From NCBI GenBank assembly GCA_034008185.1, contig CM067081.1, positions 26,906,806-26,970,805 on the forward strand: DNA of 64,000 nucleotides, written 5' to 3'. Both the position numbers and the translations under genes were made by a program. Below are positions 36,746 through 47,691 of this stretch, piece after piece. A model generated the notes under the pieces. That model saw nothing but the letters and a program-made list of their open reading frames with translations, was not told where the DNA came from and made no database searches. Source of the DNA: Gorsachius magnificus. Lineage: Eukaryota > Chordata > Aves > Pelecaniformes > Ardeidae. Within the stretch, counting starts at the first letter, position 1. Each line of letters begins with the position of its first letter.

Positions 36746-39700
36746 GTCAGAAATGTTTTTATGATTTAGGTCTTAACATTTTTAGAGCCTTTTTTAGTGG
36801 TACTTCTCAGTCTTCCCTCAAGCCACATATACTTTAATTATCTGAAGTCCCCTCTACTAAGATGTGTTGTAATTCTGGGGGAATCTGCAGCAATTTACTC
36901 TGAACGTTATGACTTACTATCTGGAATTAGGATGTTTAGACACAAATTAAGTTGATCGTTCCTTGCAACTGTCAGCCTGTGCCACTATTCCCTCCAGATC
37001 TGGAAGAGTAGTTGATAAAAATTTATACTGTAATTCATAATGACATCTCCTGATTTTGAAGAAACCTGCTGATAGAGACCTGTATTTAGGGGAGAGCTAG
37101 CTCCAAGCTCTCCACCCTGATTTTAATTTAATGGCAGTTTGTAGGACTGACCTCAGTCTCCTCAGCAAGGGAAGCAGGGTCAATTTGTTTGGGTTTGGAT
37201 CTGTGGACAGCATTTAATCCAGTAGTTTTGGTTTTTGTTTTTTTTTGTAGTGGATTCCAAATAACAATGAGTTTGCAGGTTTGTTGTTACCTCTCTTCTA
37301 TTAAAATTTTTGAGCCATCTGTTCACACTTTCTCCCTATAATTTATCTATGGAATCCAGAGTATACAACAACTGCTAATACAAATTTTCAAAATACCTTT
37401 CCAAACCTACAGCAGTAATCAAAGTAAATAAAGCACCCACCTCAATGAGTGTTTGCTTATTCTGTTTCTCCTCCCTTTGTTCCATTTCACTTATTCTGCC
37501 CATCTTCTCCTTTTCCCCTTAATTCCATGGCCACTTTTCTTCCCCCAGTGCCTTCTTCCATTCAGCTTCTTTTCTTAATTTGGCAAACTGCATGTGCTTT
37601 TCTCTTTTCCCTTGCTATTTGCCTCCCCCTTCTCTTACTTTCTTTTGTGTTGCATTATCTCTTCTCCTTTATTTCCTTTCTTTCCATTGCCCTTGTCCTT
37701 CCTTAAGGTTCTTCTTCCTTATCTCTCTTCCTATCTGATTTCCACTCCACTCCTATCTCCACATCCAGCTACTTGTTTTCTCTGTCTACAGTGATGCCTC
37801 TTTTATTCATCCCCATGGATATCCTTGTGCTCCTTTTAAAAAAGTTGGCTGCTTCTGAGGTTGAGAAGGAGGTGATGCTTGTTCTGGCCACTTTTGCTCA
37901 CAGCTGAGCTCCAGGGTTACCGTCTTTTATACTGCCTCAAAGCTCAACATTTATTTTCAAAGCTGAGTGTGAAACTTTGGAGTAAAAGCAGTTTTAACAG
38001 GAAATCCTTATGGGTCATTAACTCACGTAATGACATACTACATAACAGTCATAGGTGAAGTCAAGACATTTATGAAAAAAATGTACCGTGACACTGATCC
38101 TAAAGTTTTTTTCTTGCAACACTGCTATTTCTTACTGCTGTAATAGTGTACCTTTTCCAAATATCTTTTTGCAAATTTCCTCTTATTAAAATAGCTGGAC
38201 TCTGTACTCAGTTATCTTCTGCTTCATGAAGTATGTGATGTTTTGGTAACATATATTTTTAGAGGTAAAGGCTGCTGGAGGACCAAAAATTTTTACATCA
38301 GATCCAGAATGTATTTGTAATTGATCCAGAGAAATGAAGGCCCAGTCTGCCCCCAAGTTACTCTTCTCCTGTTCTTCCTCTTCAAACTCTATTCTGTATA
38401 TAAATGGAGAGAAAAAATCCCTTTTTTATTGCTGTTTTCCAGCAGGTGCTTGTTCTAAAGCTTCTTCTTCAGTTACTGTCCCTCCCAGTCCCTTCCCAGT
38501 TTCTCAGACTGCATTCCACGGTAGTGCTGTGTTGCTCTGCCTTCCTGCCTATGCTCCCTTGGGAGAACCTGCTGAGGCAGGGAGACAGCACATGTAAGAC
38601 CCCTCTGAGAAAAATCTGGTGTGTTGGGTTGATGTTTGCATGTTCTTACCCAACACACCCAAAAAAGAGTGGTCAGTCTTTACCATAGCATCCTAAATCA
38701 GAAGATTTTCTTTGTGCCTTTTTGTGTCCACCACCAATCAGCTGAACCAAGGTAGTGGCAGTTTGTCAGTACGCTTAAATGTGGAGGTATTACACATTTC
38801 TTTTGAAAAACCTGACATAATTATTCTAAAGCTGGAAGCATCACTTCTTGCAACATTCTGGCACTTCAGTATTTCCAAAGCTGAAACTCAACTAGTTAAG
38901 AAAATCAATTAATTCCATCTCAGCTGTACCCCATGGACCCAGTCAGGTTTGGGATTTCTCTGCAGAAGGCTTTATGCAAACACAGATAAAAACCCATACC
39001 AGAGGCCTCACAGGCAAATGCGCTGATGCTGTGATTCTTTCTACCTGGGCAAACCCAGCTGCTGTGTGATTTTCAGAGAAGTTAGAAGGGCTTAACGTGA
39101 GGTGGCTGAGTCTGCCAGTATGAATTTACTTTCGGGGTCATGAGCCAGTTGTATAAGGAAGAGATTACTGTGCTGTCCAGGAGTATCCTGTGATTCATAA
39201 AAGAAAACATTTAGTATTTCCCATGACTCATTACATTTATCATAGAAGAGACTCTTTTTCTTAGCAGGAATACAGATCTCTCTTTCAAAAGAGCTTTTCT
39301 CACCGATCTTGAAATGGAAATAACCTAGTGTTGCATCTTAAAATGTACATTGTAAATTTCACAGCTGTTTTCTTCTTTCATAAGCAGTATTAAAAAGACA
39401 TTAAAAATCTCACATTAAAATCTTTCTGGAGTAAATGCAGTTACAGTGTAGTCTCCTAAAAGCTCTTATCGTCCAGATACCGTAGCAACTCTGTCGGCTG
39501 TCAGATGACACTCGTTGTTAAAACAATTCAGGTCTGAAATCTATGCCCATGACACGTTCATTGGGGGAGAGGACCTACAGGAACTGCCATTGTCTATAGG
39601 AGAAATATGCAGTGATGCGATTATATGCCCTCTGGGAGCTGCTCCTACTAGTCACTGATAGGGCCCCATCTGTTTAATGGGAATGGGCAGGCTAAAGAGA

Positions 39701-40034
39701 GTTCATGTTGTTGGAGGAAATCAGTAAGACTGAGGCCTCTGAATGCTTGGAAAGAGGAAAGAATATTTTAGAAGGCAGATCAATGAAACCTCCTACCACT
39801 TGAAGTAAATTATGAACTGCCATTTTTAGGCATGTTGTACCTATTTTCTTAATATGCTAGCTCTTGCATGTCTATTTCTGTTGCGTATTTTAAACTCTTT
39901 AAGCAAACATTGCATCTTCTTATATCTACGCAGAACTACTGTTATCTAAAGGTGTGTTATGTGTTGCCTCTGTGCACAGTGTATATAGTTTGTATCAGCA
40001 GCAAATACATGACATATTATGTTTTCATATACAG
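36746..40034 (+). other. NBEA intron, 3.3 kb
   Basis: It contains a 350-bp strongly pyrimidine-rich tract (37445-37791), noted separately. No repeat family or gene was recognised elsewhere in it. Confidence 0.85.
37445..37791 (+). repeat. Pyrimidine-rich tract ending in an acceptor-like site
   Basis: About 350 bp is made mostly of C and T with few purines. It ends in TCTGTCTACAG at 37781-37791. It is not a regular tandem repeat. The open frames within it are low-complexity Leu/Ser/Phe/Pro chains and not credible proteins. Confidence 0.75.
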
Positions 40035-40231
40035 AAGGTCCTTGTCTGGTACACACAATTACTGGAGATTTGCTGAGAGCCCTGGAAGGAACAGAAAACT
40101 GCTTGTATCCTCGCTTAATTTCAGTATCTAGTGAAGGTCACTGCATCATCTACTATGAACGAGGACGGTTCAGCAATTTCAGCATTAATGGCAAACTCTT
40201 AGCTCAGATGGAGATCAATGATTCAACCAGG
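40035..40231 (+). CDS. NBEA: NBEA coding exon (third from last): WD40 repeats
   Basis: This exon is 197 nt, phase 1 to 0, with acceptor ATATACAG and donor GTAAAT. The product includes EGPCLVHTITGDLLRALEG, then CLYPRLISVSSEGHCIIYYE, then FSNFSINGKLLAQMEINDST and R. It completes one blade (CLVHTITGDLLRAL) and holds a further degenerate blade in which the Trp-Asp pair is replaced (SNFSINGKLL). This is usual for the neurobeachin family, whose WD repeats are loosely conserved. Confidence 0.95.
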
Positions 40232-40944
40232 GTAAATCTAAATGCAAGCAAACATTTGTTGTGTCTCACCTTTATTTATTAAAATAGATTGAATTTATTT
40301 GCAGTGTGGTTTAAAGTAAATGACATAGGTAAAATTGCTGCCTCCTGGTTAAGTCAGATGCAAACACAAATCCTCCTGTCTGCATCTCCAAATGCAAAAG
40401 TGCACTTGAGCTTTTCCAGAATAAATAAGAACAAATTTTTTATGATCCCACATGATTCCTGGAATTTTTGTTTGGAATTAAATTTTGGTGGGAAATATGT
40501 CTTTAAAACAAAATGCTCTGAAAAGAATCCATTCTTCCTTTATTAGCCAAGACACAAATTCATGCCTTCAGGGCCCTGCTCTGCCACTAGCACTTGAAGC
40601 AGCATTAGGAATGCAGATCACCGCTCTGCTTTAGGTGGTAGTGATGCCAGCGAGTACTGTAGGACAAACATTGAAATGTTATATGTTGAACTCAAGTCTT
40701 GGCAGATTCTTGTTTGGTTATATATCATGTTTAAAACTACACAACTGTTCTATTTAAAATTTGGAGAATAAAAATTTGTTGGTTTATCTTTTGATTGGAG
40801 AGAAAGAGAAGTGGGAGCCTTTTTCTTCAAATTTAAAGTGGGCAGAGCAACAGAAATGCTTATAAATTGATTAAATTTTTGTAATACTGACCCATTTCCA
40901 TAAAAGCTAACTGTGTGCTTGGGTTTTGTCTTTTCCTCCTGAAG
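40232..40944 (+). other. NBEA intron, 0.7 kb
   Basis: This is the shortest intron in the window, with GTAAAT donor and TGAAG acceptor. No repeats or genes were recognised. Confidence 0.85.
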
Positions 40945-41096
40945 GCCATCCTCCTGAGCAGCGATGGGCAGAACCTGGTGACAGGGGGAGACAACGGTGT
41001 AGTGGAAGTATGGCAGGCCTGTGACTTCAAGCAGCTCTATATTTACCCTGGCTGTGATGCTGGCATAAGAGCTATGGATCTGTCTCATGACCAGAG
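40945..41096 (+). CDS. NBEA: NBEA coding exon (second from last): WD40 repeat
   Basis: This exon is 152 nt, phase 0 to 2. The acceptor is TCCTGAAG, with A rather than C or T before the AG; the donor is AG|GTGAAT. The product AILLSSDGQNLVTGGDNGVV continues EVWQACDFKQLYIYPGCDAG and IRAMDLSHDQR. It carries a clear WD40 core, LVTGGDNGVVEVW. The split arginine codon is completed by the single A that opens the last exon. Confidence 0.95.
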
Positions 41097-43219
41097 GTGA
41101 ATTTGTCATTAATATTTATATGTAAATGTTAAAATTACACAAAGTATACATCTCCATGAACTTTAAGGTAGGAATTTATGGTGTGCACTCATTAACAGGA
41201 TACGGTACAAAACCATTACCCCAGTTGTTATTTTTTTTTATTTATCTGACTCAGCATTTTTTCTGATCCTTGAGTCTCACAGCACATGCACTTAACATTA
41301 AGGTGAGGACTTACACCATTGAAGTCAGTAAGCCAAAGACTCGGCTAGCAAAATATGAGTAAAATTACACTAACTTAAGAACATAGGAACAGTCAGACTG
41401 GATCATAATGCGGTAGTGCCTATTAACCAATGCCTTAAAACAAATTACAAAAGTACCTTTCTGATTTTCAGCTATGCAGATCTTGAGAACTTCTTGGAGT
41501 TGCATCTAGACTATAATGTGTAACATTGTCAGTGGATCTATCCACCAGGAGTGAGTGTGGTCCTTTCCTTTGACCTTCCTGAGCAATTGAGATGCAGTGT
41601 ACAAGCCTAGATTTTTGTCAGTCACTGCCGTGGCACTAAAAAACACACTGTAAATGTAAAAGATATATGAACCTTGTCCCTCAGTCTGCTATTGTACTGT
41701 GAATATAATGTAAGCCTATATGTTGCATTTATGCAGGCTTATGAGTAGATTTGCTCTTTACATTGTGCATCAGTCTTGTATTTCATATTAATATAAAAAC
41801 TCATGAGATGCAAAGAATTCATAGGATACGAGAAAAATCATACAGCATACATTTCAGGTTATTTTTCTTCCATTTTTCAGCATTCCTATGCTATGTACAC
41901 ATTTTATATAGCAACAAACACCTATAAACAAAACACATATCTAATTTACTGAGGTATGAGTAGGTGACTTGAAACAAGTTTTTCGTCTCAAACCGGTCTA
42001 ATTGAAACAAACCTCCTGGAAGAGGCCTATTTGCGTCAGGAGCTTTGCCATTTTATGCATACAGTGCTATGCTCTGTTCGAAGAGATTTATTTACACTGC
42101 AAAAAATTTCAGGTAGCCTATTTTCTCTATCCCTGATTGTAATACCAGGCTGGGAAGCCCCAGCTCTGCAAAGTGCTTTAAGTACCTTCTTAGCTTTAGT
42201 CACGTAATTAAGCAGAGAACGGCTTTTGTATGGTTTGATAGAAGTGGTGATAGATATCTAATCCAATTTTAAAATTCAGCTACCAGAACTAGAGGATATG
42301 TGGTAACTGGAAAATCACCTGAACTGTTGCCACCAGAACAACATAAATATGGGGGTACATTTCAACAGGAAGCTTTTTAGGAGTACCAAGGTGTGATCAT
42401 CTTAGGAATAAGGGATCAGTTCCGTTGTCTTCACAGAGGCATCTCATTTTGTCTGGAATATTCAGCTGATCCCAGCTGCAGACCCAAGTGCAGAGCACTC
42501 CACAGGTCCTGTGTCCCACTTGCCAGCCAGTGTAGAGGTGTCAGCCATCCTGAGGCACCTCCAGTGGCATGAGGTGCCTGAAATTAGGCAGCTGGGTTCT
42601 AAACCACCTGAATTAAGGAGTTTTGGTACCGGTGTCTTCATGTGAGCTACAGGAATAAGCTCCCATAATAACCATTGCAATTTACTTGCTACAGCCTGTG
42701 GAGTCTAGAGGAAAATTAAACTCACCCTGAAGTACATGCTCAGTGATCTGCAGAGAGCTGATCTCGGGCTGCACTGAGGGTACTGGTTAGGGCCTAATTT
42801 GGTTGCCTACCCATATCTAGTTAGTACTGTTTGAGATACCTTGGAGGTCTGAGGTATGTACCTGGGGTGGCCCATGTGACAAAGGACCTAGTGAAGACCC
42901 ACACCCTTCTGAAGAGGCAGCTGGAGGGATGGCAAGATATGCAAGAATATGCAGGAGCATCCCAAATGGCATGATTGTGTGAAGGTGACTGAAGGGATCT
43001 CTAGATCTCCCTGGACCTTAATGGGAACATGGAAGTGCCACTCATGTTGACACCTAAATGTAGCGTCTCCATTGCAAACTGAATCCCACCCACGAGCTTA
43101 ATCTTCAGACAGTGCCGCAAAAAGTGCCTCATTCTTTTAGCATTTTTACTGTTTATGGTAAACTATTGCTTGAGAAGGTAAAAGAGGGTTAACAGGACCA
43201 TCTTTTCTATCTTTTTCAG
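41097..43219 (+). other. NBEA last intron, 2.1 kb
   Basis: It holds a possible ancient repeat (about 41368-41590). A more GC-rich segment, about 42430-43100, reads like an old dispersed repeat with recurring CACCT/AGGTG words, but I could not assign it to a family. No gene is seen. Confidence 0.8.
41368..41590 (+). mobile_element. Possible ancient amniote repeat
   Basis: The opening AAGAACATAGGAACAGTCAG followed by ACTGGATCAT resembles the start of an old dispersed repeat common in reptiles and birds ('aagaacataagaa...ctggatcag'). Similarity fades after about 100 bp. Weak call. Confidence 0.35.
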
Positions 43220-43310
43220 AACTCTGATTACTGGCATGGCGTCTGGCAGCATCGTAGCTTTTAATATAGATTTTAACCGGTGGCATTATGAACATCAGAA
43301 CAGATACTGA
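43220..43310 (+). CDS. NBEA: NBEA last coding exon with stop codon
   Basis: The coding part of the terminal exon is 91 nt including TGA at 43308-43310. It follows a CTTTTTCAG acceptor. The product is [20 protein letters not shown] followed by [13 protein letters not shown]. The last blade ([14 protein letters not shown]) closes the propeller, and the Tyr-ended tail is the conserved C terminus of the NBEA/LRBA pair; LRBA ends in a similar but different tail. The frame is closed by AG from the previous exon plus A here, giving Arg. Confidence 0.96.
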
Positions 43311-45020
43311 AGCGGAATGAAGAACTGAAAGCCCAGGTAAAGCTGAGAGCACAAGTGCTGCAATGAAAGGTGTAGTCTCTGGTGGAAAACCACGTCTGCA
43401 TTGACCTCCGTTGTACATTCCATTACACCCAGCAATAGCTGTACATTGTAGTCAGCAACCATTTTACTTTGTGTGTTTTTTCACAACTGAACACCAGCTG
43501 CTGAAAAGCAAGCTTGTATCATGTAAATTATATGAATTAGGAGATGTTTTGGTAATTATTTCATATATCTTTGTTTATTGAGAAAAGGTAGTAGGATGCG
43601 CCACAAGAGACTTTTGAAAATTCTGGGGAACCTTGTGTCCAGTTGTTTCAATGTTTAGGCTTTGAACCTAACATGCATCCCATCTCCAGCCTCTTTTCAA
43701 GCTGAGATTAAAAAAAAAATACGTTTGATACTTTGTACATCAGATGCACATCTTAACTTTAAAGGGATACTTTTGTAAAAGTAAAACCTTGTATAAAGAA
43801 CAAAACTGTTTCTTAATTTTATTGTGGAGTTACAACTTGCATGTACTTTAAACCTGATGTCTTGAAGGAACAGGTGCATTCACACAAATCAGACTGGAGA
43901 TCTGCCTAAGGGTATGGCTTGTGTTAAAGGGTTGAATTTGGGCGCAAACAGTAATTTTGACATTTCCACCAACACATGTTTTTCACTTTTTGAATCTAAA
44001 CTTTACCCCTCTTAAGTGGAGTTCTGCTCATGAAGCATTTGGATAAAAAGCCATCATTTGCCATATTTATACTTTATACAACAGAAATTAAGTTCCTCCC
44101 TTTTGAATTCAAAGACTAGACAGAGAGGGAGCAAAGAGGGAAGTTCAGTTTAATGCTTTGTAATGCTTAATCACTCCCAATACAGGCAAAGTGCTATACT
44201 TCTGGATTATTAACATTTGGCATACAAATCATGGGCAAGAGAGCCCCCAGCAATTTCTTTCCCTTATTTTTCCTCTGAGCAGCTTGGTTTATTTGACAGC
44301 CTTAGCTTCATTGTAAAGGTGACTGAGGTTATTCTTTTCGGTTCTTCTGAAAATCTCACCTGAAGCCACTCAGACTAAGGCACTTCATATTTTACAATGC
44401 TGTAATGATAACTATCGGAATAATTTTCTGCACATTGTACTGATCAAATTACACACCCAGGGGTATATACACTTTAATTCATGTTTCTTCTTTGTATATT
44501 TGGTGACTGTATTGTCATAGATGTACATATTGTGTCGGTAGGGCTATGAGGCATGTAACAGGAATGTAATTTTCTCAGAATTTACACTCACTTGCAGTCA
44601 TTTATTTAAAAAGATAATGGATTCTTTGTATTGGCACTTTGCACCAGAAACATATCATTATTTATTGATGTGATTACTTATTTGTTATTCACCTTGTATT
44701 AGTAAGTTTAGCACTGAATTTCCTTCTTCATTGTTGTTTGTATTTATAAGATTCGGAAATCATGGGGATCAACGTAATGATTAAGTTATTCATCACCCGT
44801 CTGTAAGCAATATCTTGAGTTTGTAGCTTAGAATTGGGAGACTATTGAACATCTGGAAGACAAGTTCATTTCATCTTGAGATCATGGTGAAATATTTTGG
44901 ATATATAAATTCCTTAAGCTATTGTAACCATGTTTTATTGCAAAGATGTAAAATATGCCAGATGTGTGTGAGTTGGAAATCAAAAAGAAAAATAAAATAT
45001 GCAAAGAATTCAGTGATTGT
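43311..45020 (+). other. NBEA: NBEA 3' untranslated region
   Basis: About 1.7 kb of AT-rich, intronless sequence follows the stop and runs to the proposed cleavage zone after the signal at 44991. It has AU-rich pentamers (for example around 44598 and 44660-44695). It also has one exact Pumilio-type element, TGTACATA, at 44522-44529. An early ATTAAA at 43707-43712 lies next to an internal A-run and is a possible minor signal or an internal priming trap. The length suits a neuronal gene. The end position is inferred, not observed. Confidence 0.7.
44991..44996 (+). terminator. Poly(A) signal AATAAA for NBEA
   Basis: A canonical AATAAA is followed within 20-40 nt by a U/GU-rich stretch (GTGATTGTTTTTCATTT). 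This is the expected arrangement for cleavage near 45010-45020. A second AATAAA at 45164-45169 could serve a slightly longer form. Confidence 0.65.
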
Positions 45021-45163
45021 TTTTCATTTCAATGAACTTTTTGTCAAAACATTCATATTATCATTAGGAACAAGCGATTATTTTAAGAAATCCACTCTTA
45101 TATGCTATGTATATGCCAAAAATTATGCACGCCTGGGTGGTTGTATTTCCTGGGGTCTCGGGA

Positions 45164-45169
45164 AATAAA
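45164..45169 (+). terminator. Alternative downstream poly(A) signal AATAAA
   Basis: A canonical hexamer lies 170 nt past the first signal. It is followed by a T/G-containing stretch (TTTTGCAACTCTTTTGATTG). It could extend the NBEA 3'UTR; use is unproven. Confidence 0.35.
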
Positions 45170-46174
45170 ACAGAGGTTACGGAGCACGTTTTGCAACTCT
45201 TTTGATTGTCAGTACGTGAAGAGAAGCTACTAAAGGTACTTTGATTAGCAGAAGTGAAAAATCAAAGCCTTTAAGGGATATTTAGGATCCTTGAGAACAG
45301 GCAATAATCTTGTATAAGAGACCCCACAGAAAGCAAAGATCTGATGAGAGTCATTTTGGTTATCCCTCAGTGTCTGACAAAATTAAATTAGTTTAATCTT
45401 ATTTTGGGCATTGAAAGTTAGATATCTACACTTCCTGCATAGCAGAACAAAACAGGTGGGATAAATTGCTTTTTGGAAATGCTGAGGTGCCTACAAAGAT
45501 TATAGCAAGTGGAGATAGATAGTTATCTAAATGCCAGATGTCTAATTTAAGGTAGCAATGGTAAGCAAAGTACTTTCCTCATAATTAGAAAACTCCCGAT
45601 TGACTAAAAAGCCGAATAACAGCCAACACTTCCATTTGTTGCCCCACTCATTGCCTTTCCATTTAGAAGGATTGTTCTTTAAACAATTGTCAAAATGAAC
45701 TAAAGCAAATATTTGAAACCCTTATTAGAATACGGTATACATTTTAGCAGATATCTATTTATATCAATCAGCTTTTGAAGTGGATAACCTAACTCAATTG
45801 TTTTGGGGCTGGAGGAGAGGTGGGGGAGGAGATGAGAGGATTGGTGTGTTAATAGTGGCATGTGAAAAAGTTTATTGATATGTCGCAACCTCCATTCCAT
45901 TATTATACAAGTATCACTGCTAATTTAATATTTTATTCAACAAATTGATTAAAAAATTGCACCATTGCAGTTAAACAAAAAATGAGTATTAATACTATTG
46001 TTTGCATGAAGTCTGTCAGCATTATGTGAAGTACAATTTAGTCACAAATTAGAAGTTTTTGTGCTCAAGCAAACCCTTGTATGAGAAATTGGCCATGGCT
46101 TACAAAAAGAAAAAAAAAAAATAATCCTACTGTATTGCATTCATAGGTAGGGGTACCGAAACAAGACGGACTCC

Positions 46175-46280
46175 TGGTGGTGGTGGTAGTAGTAGTAGTA
46201 GTAGTAACAATAATATAATAATTAATAACAATAACAATAACAATAACAATAACAATAACAACAACAACAACAACAACAAC

Positions 46281-46316
<36 letters not shown>
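46175..46316 (+). repeat. Composite trinucleotide microsatellite
   Basis: The tract changes motif in steps. It runs GGT units, then AGT units (to about 46205), a degenerate ATA/ATT part, AACAAT hexamers (about 46226-46258), ACA units (to about 46281), and AAT/TAA units to 46316. This looks like one array diversified by point changes that then expanded locally. Confidence 0.92.
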
Positions 46317-46317
<1 letters not shown>

Positions 46318-46847
46318 TGCCATTTTCATAATGGTTTAAGTTATAAAAACAGAGTTTCCACAAAGACACAGGACAAGGAGAATGTGTTAACAGGCTGGTA
46401 TAGTCGCATAGACCAGATTGATATAGTTTTTGTGGTGAAACATAACTCTTGCCATTCATTCTCTACTTAATTTCTATTTTTTAAGAAAAAAATTATGATC
46501 ATGCCAGGATATTTAAATTCCTTTGTGATTTTTGTTGATTTGTGTTAATTATATACACCTATTTGTTGCAGGGTCACTTAATGTGAAAAGAAAATATACA
46601 CAATCTCCTGTTTATGCCACAAGACTTTTCCAAAGCTTCAGTTGCCCCATTTCTGTCACACAGTAAAGCTGGGTTGATTCACGGTTTTTCTCTATAGAAA
46701 TGAGAGTTACTGATTCCAAGGGGTCTCTGAGGGTTAACTGTGGAAGATGAAGCAGCTTTGACCAAACCAGTTAAATGCAACTGATCTCTCAGCTAAGGGA
46801 GATGCAGCATTAAGGATACAACTGTGCAACTAAAATATATCTACCGT

Positions 46848-47085
46848 GAAAATTTTTGGGCCCCTCACTACAAGAAAGACGTTGCGTTGCTGGAGCATGT
46901 CCAAAGAAGGGCAACAAAGCTGGTGAAGGGTCTGGAGCACAAATCTGATGAGGAGCAGCTGAGGCAACTGGGGTTGTTTAGTCTGGAGGAGACTGAGGGG
47001 AGACCTTATTGCCCTCTACAACTGCCTGACAGGAGGCTGTAGTGAGGTGGGTGTTGGTCTCTTCTCCCAGGGAAAGGACAATAGG
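46848..47085 (+). mobile_element. CR1 LINE, left arm of interrupted copy
   Basis: The + strand encodes the end of CR1 ORF2: [20 protein letters not shown] followed by [20 protein letters not shown]. It has a frameshift near 46998. The copy stops at about 47085, where a second CR1 in reverse orientation begins. The right arm resumes at 47431. Confidence 0.9.
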
Positions 47086-47430
47086 ATCATAGAATCATAG
47101 AATCACTTTGGTTGGAAAAGACCTTTAAGATCATCAAGTCCAACCTTTAACCTAACCCTGCCATCCCACCACTAAACCATGTCCCTAAGCACCTCATCTA
47201 TCCTTCTTTTAAATACCTCCAGGGATGGGGACTCGACCACTTCCCTGGGCAGCCCATTCCAGAGCCTGACAACCCTTTCAGTGAAGACGTTTTTCCTAAT
47301 GTCTAGCCTAAACCTGCCCTGGCGCAACTTCAAACCATTCCCCCTTGTCCTAGCATCTGTTACCTGGGAGCAGAGACCAACACCCACCTCACTACAGCCT
47401 CCTTTCAGGTAGTTGTAGAGGGCAATAAGG
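47086..47430 (-). mobile_element. CR1 LINE inserted inside another CR1
   Basis: This reverse-strand CR1 begins on its own 3' side with repeated CATAGAAT units (47090-47105) and ends near 47430. Read on the minus strand it encodes [20 protein letters not shown], then [20 protein letters not shown] and [20 protein letters not shown], the C-terminal ORF2 region of CR1. The junctions carry AATAGG (left) and AATAAGG (right), either a target duplication or microhomology. Confidence 0.9.
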
Positions 47431-47691
47431 ATGAGGGGAAATGGCCTCAAGTTTCACCAGGGGAGGTTTAGATTGGATATTAGGAAAAATTTTTTCACCT
47501 AAAGGGTTGTTAAGCACTGGAAGGGGCTGCCCAGGGAAGTGCTTGGGTCCCCATCCCTGGAGGTATTTAAAAGACAGGTAGACGAGGTGCTTAGGGCCAT
47601 GGTTTAGTGGTGGGATGGCAGGGTTGGGTTAGCGGTTGGACTTGATGATCTTAAAGGTCTTTCCCAACCTAAATGATTCTATGAGTCTATG
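47431..47691 (+). mobile_element. CR1 LINE, right arm of interrupted copy
   Basis: It continues the left arm: GGGGAAATGGCCTCAAGTTT, then the GGGGAGGTTTAGATTGGATA block, then GGGCTGCCCAGGGAAGTG. It ends in GATTCTATGAGTCTATG. Joined to the left arm it gives a normal CR1 3' end order, so the inner copy entered later. Confidence 0.9.

Larger units (their letters stand above)
45021..46847. other. Intergenic, downstream of NBEA
   Basis: AT-rich sequence. It includes the second poly(A) signal (45164) and a composite microsatellite (46175-46316). No gene was recognised on either strand; the poly-leucine open frame on the minus strand at 46127-46459 is the microsatellite translated. Confidence 0.8.

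Noticed and set aside
37449..37794. Open frames rich in Leu, Ser, Phe and Pro
   Set aside because: They are a translated pyrimidine-rich tract, low complexity.
46127..46459. 110-codon minus-strand frame with a long leucine run
   Set aside because: It is the trinucleotide microsatellite read in one frame.
47172..47450. 92-codon minus-strand frame and the + strand frame at 46824-47042 as possible genes
   Set aside because: Both are the C-terminal end of CR1 ORF2 in dead LINE copies.
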